A DNA stretch of 64,000 bases from CBDCVD01 sp965224015 (GTDB lineage: Bacteria; Pseudomonadota; Alphaproteobacteria; Rhizobiales; CBDCVD01). Both the position numbers and the translations under genes were made by a program. The notes under the pieces were generated by a model that was not told where the DNA came from, did no database searches, and was given only the letters and a program-made list of their open reading frames with translations. Shown piece after piece: positions 62,843 through 64,000 of this stretch (position 1 is the first letter of the stretch; each line of letters opens with the position of its first letter). The stretch spans positions 1,798,001 to 1,862,000 of the forward strand of contig OZ245032.1 in NCBI GenBank assembly GCA_965224015.1, written 5' to 3'.

Positions 62843-63889
62843 GTGGTAGGCGATAGTCGCGAGCGATTAGACGAGCCGCCAAAGGTTTTGGCTGCGGCGG
62901 CGCATGGTGCCCTGGATATTTTCATCAAAAATGGTGGGGATGTTGATTTGATCCTGGGCGACGCCGGAATCCGGGCGGTTGACCTGAGCAATCCCGTTGG
63001 CGAACTGAATCTGCAGCAATATTGTGACATGTTCGATATTGCTTCGCGGCGAACCGGTAATCCCTATATTGGATTGCAGTTTGGGCAGAATTTCAAGCCG
63101 CAGCATTTGGGTATGCTGGGTTACGCAGCCATTTCCTCGCCAACGCTTGCGGCGGCTTTGCGAAATATGGAGACGCTTTTTCCTGCCCATCAGGAGAAAT
63201 CGAGCTTCGGCCTTATTCAGGACGATGGCGTTCTTTGGCTTTCGTATCATGTTCTGGATCCGCGCGTTAAAAACCGGCGACAGGATGCTGAGCTATCATT
63301 GGGGATGTTCCGGAACATTTTCCAAACCGCGCTCGGACCTCAGTGGTGCCCTCTGGAGATGCGATTTGAGCATTCCGGTCCGGCGCACTCAAGCGAGCAC
63401 GAACGGGCGTTCGGTTGCCCGGTGCAGTTTGGAAGACGAACCAATGCGATTTGTTTCCGCCGCCGGGACCTGGACGCGACGATGCCAACCCGGGACCCTT
63501 ATTTGTTCTCAATCGTGAACGCATTTTTGACATCGCGCATTGACGCGGTCACCCCAATCGAAGATGTTGCAACTATCATCCGCAATCAGGTCAAAATGCT
63601 GCTGGGCAGCGCTGTGCCGACCCTTGAGACCATTGCGGAAATTATGGGTCTTTCCAGCATAAAGCTGCAAAAGCAGCTCAAGCGGTGCGGTTTGACGTTT
63701 CACGATGTCGTGCGTGCCGCGCGTGAGGAATTGGCGTTGCACTATATGGAAAACCTGGATATGCCCCTGACGGAGATTGCGTTTAATCTCGGATATTCCG
63801 AGCTATCAGCGTTTTCCCGCGCCTTTCGCAATTGGACAGGGATGAACCCACAACGATACCGCAGGCAGTTGAGCACGTCTATTAACTAG
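62843..63889 (+). CDS. AraC-family transcriptional regulator (OruR/ArgR-like)
   Basis: 348 residues with a GTG start at 62843. The N-terminal arabinose-binding-like domain of the OruR group (YIGLQFGQNFKPQHLGMLGYA, SPTLAAALRNMETLF) is followed by the C-terminal AraC DNA-binding pair: helix-turn-helix 1 in LETIAEIMGLSSIKLQKQLK, and helix-turn-helix 2 in MPLTEIAFNLGYSELSAFSRAFRNWTG plus NPQRYRR. It probably activates a catabolic gene outside the window. The stop TAG (63887-63889) is TA plus the first G of a MITE end. Confidence 0.92.
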   Translation: MVGDSRERLDEPPKVLAAAAHGALDIFIKNGGDVDLILGDAGIRAVDLSNPVGELNLQQYCDMFDIASRRTGNPYIGLQFGQNFKPQHLGMLGYAAISSPTLAAALRNMETLFPAHQEKSSFGLIQDDGVLWLSYHVLDPRVKNRRQDAELSLGMFRNIFQTALGPQWCPLEMRFEHSGPAHSSEHERAFGCPVQFGRRTNAICFRRRDLDATMPTRDPYLFSIVNAFLTSRIDAVTPIEDVATIIRNQVKMLLGSAVPTLETIAEIMGLSSIKLQKQLKRCGLTFHDVVRAAREELALHYMENLDMPLTEIAFNLGYSELSAFSRAFRNWTGMNPQRYRRQLSTSIN

Positions 63890-63902
63890 AGCGTGTCAGG
63901 TC
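63889..63902. repeat. MITE end fragment at the araC-type stop
   Basis: GAGCGTGTCAGGTC next to TA (63887-63888). The following bases diverge (GTCAGTAGACGTTTCC), so the element is truncated or ends differently beyond. Confidence 0.65.
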
Positions 63903-64000
63903 GTCAGTAGACGTTTCCAGCGCATGTCTTGACATTGCCGGGTCGGCGCCCTGCGAAAAAGCCGATATTATGACAACCTGTGCTTTGCAACAGCTTCCAT

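Noticed and set aside
1..64000. tRNA or rRNA genes
   Set aside because: No cloverleaf with a TTCGANTC-type T-arm or rRNA-like sequence was recognised by eye; a covariance scan would settle this.

Overview
The window reads as the chromosome of an alphaproteobacterium. The evidence is two core gene runs in the order usual for that class, lptF-lptG-lptD-surA-pdxA-rsmA (13.1-21.2 kb) and pgeF-prs-rplY-pth (51.5-58.2 kb), together with TRAP and CUT1 sugar transporters. I cannot name the genus. No rRNA, tRNA or CRISPR array was seen.

Layout. 1-0.8 kb: 5' part of pepA. 0.9-11.5 kb: a sugar or sugar-acid catabolic island, with a Gfo/Idh oxidoreductase, an IolD-like ThDP enzyme, a shrunken aldehyde dehydrogenase remnant and an IlvD/Edd dehydratase, plus an IclR regulator and a divergent CUT1 ABC transporter. 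The island sits between pepA and lptF, which are usually divergent neighbours. 11.6-12.9 kb: nested mobile DNA. 13.1-21.2 kb: LPS transport, PdxA and RsmA. 21.3-34.3 kb: a second catabolic island with Fe-alcohol dehydrogenase, aldehyde dehydrogenase, a glutamine-synthetase-like ligase, a TRAP transporter, a DeoR regulator, and a divergent trio of GlpA-like dehydrogenase, FAD oxidoreductase and glycerol-kinase-like FGGY kinase. 34.4-44.8 kb: one giant autotransporter adhesin of about 3460 residues, built of duplicated Ig-like modules with short Cys-Cys loops. 46.1-48.9 kb: a convergent pair of TadG/vWA proteins. 49.4-51.3 kb: a membrane histidine kinase. 53.3-56.5 kb: IS110 and IS1182 elements between prs and rplY. 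58.7-60.1 kb: three tandem coiled-coil membrane proteins, each with its own leaderless promoter, and a fourth orphan promoter. 60.1-62.0 kb: an SDR remnant, a quinone-oxidoreductase-like gene and an HxlR pseudogene. 62.2-62.6 kb: a perfect 103-bp tandem array. 62.8-63.9 kb: an AraC-type regulator.

The most striking theme is the small repeats. A MITE-like family (ends GAGCGTRTCAGG, TA target) has full (358 and 450 bp), short (64 bp) and minimal (56 bp) forms. In at least four genes the stop codon is exactly the TA target plus the first G of the element, so insertion regenerates TAG. The same ends make CTAG sites in which two IS5 copies and one IS1182 copy sit. A second, 101-bp family is nested in one MITE copy and is itself interrupted by another MITE copy, which shows that both have moved.
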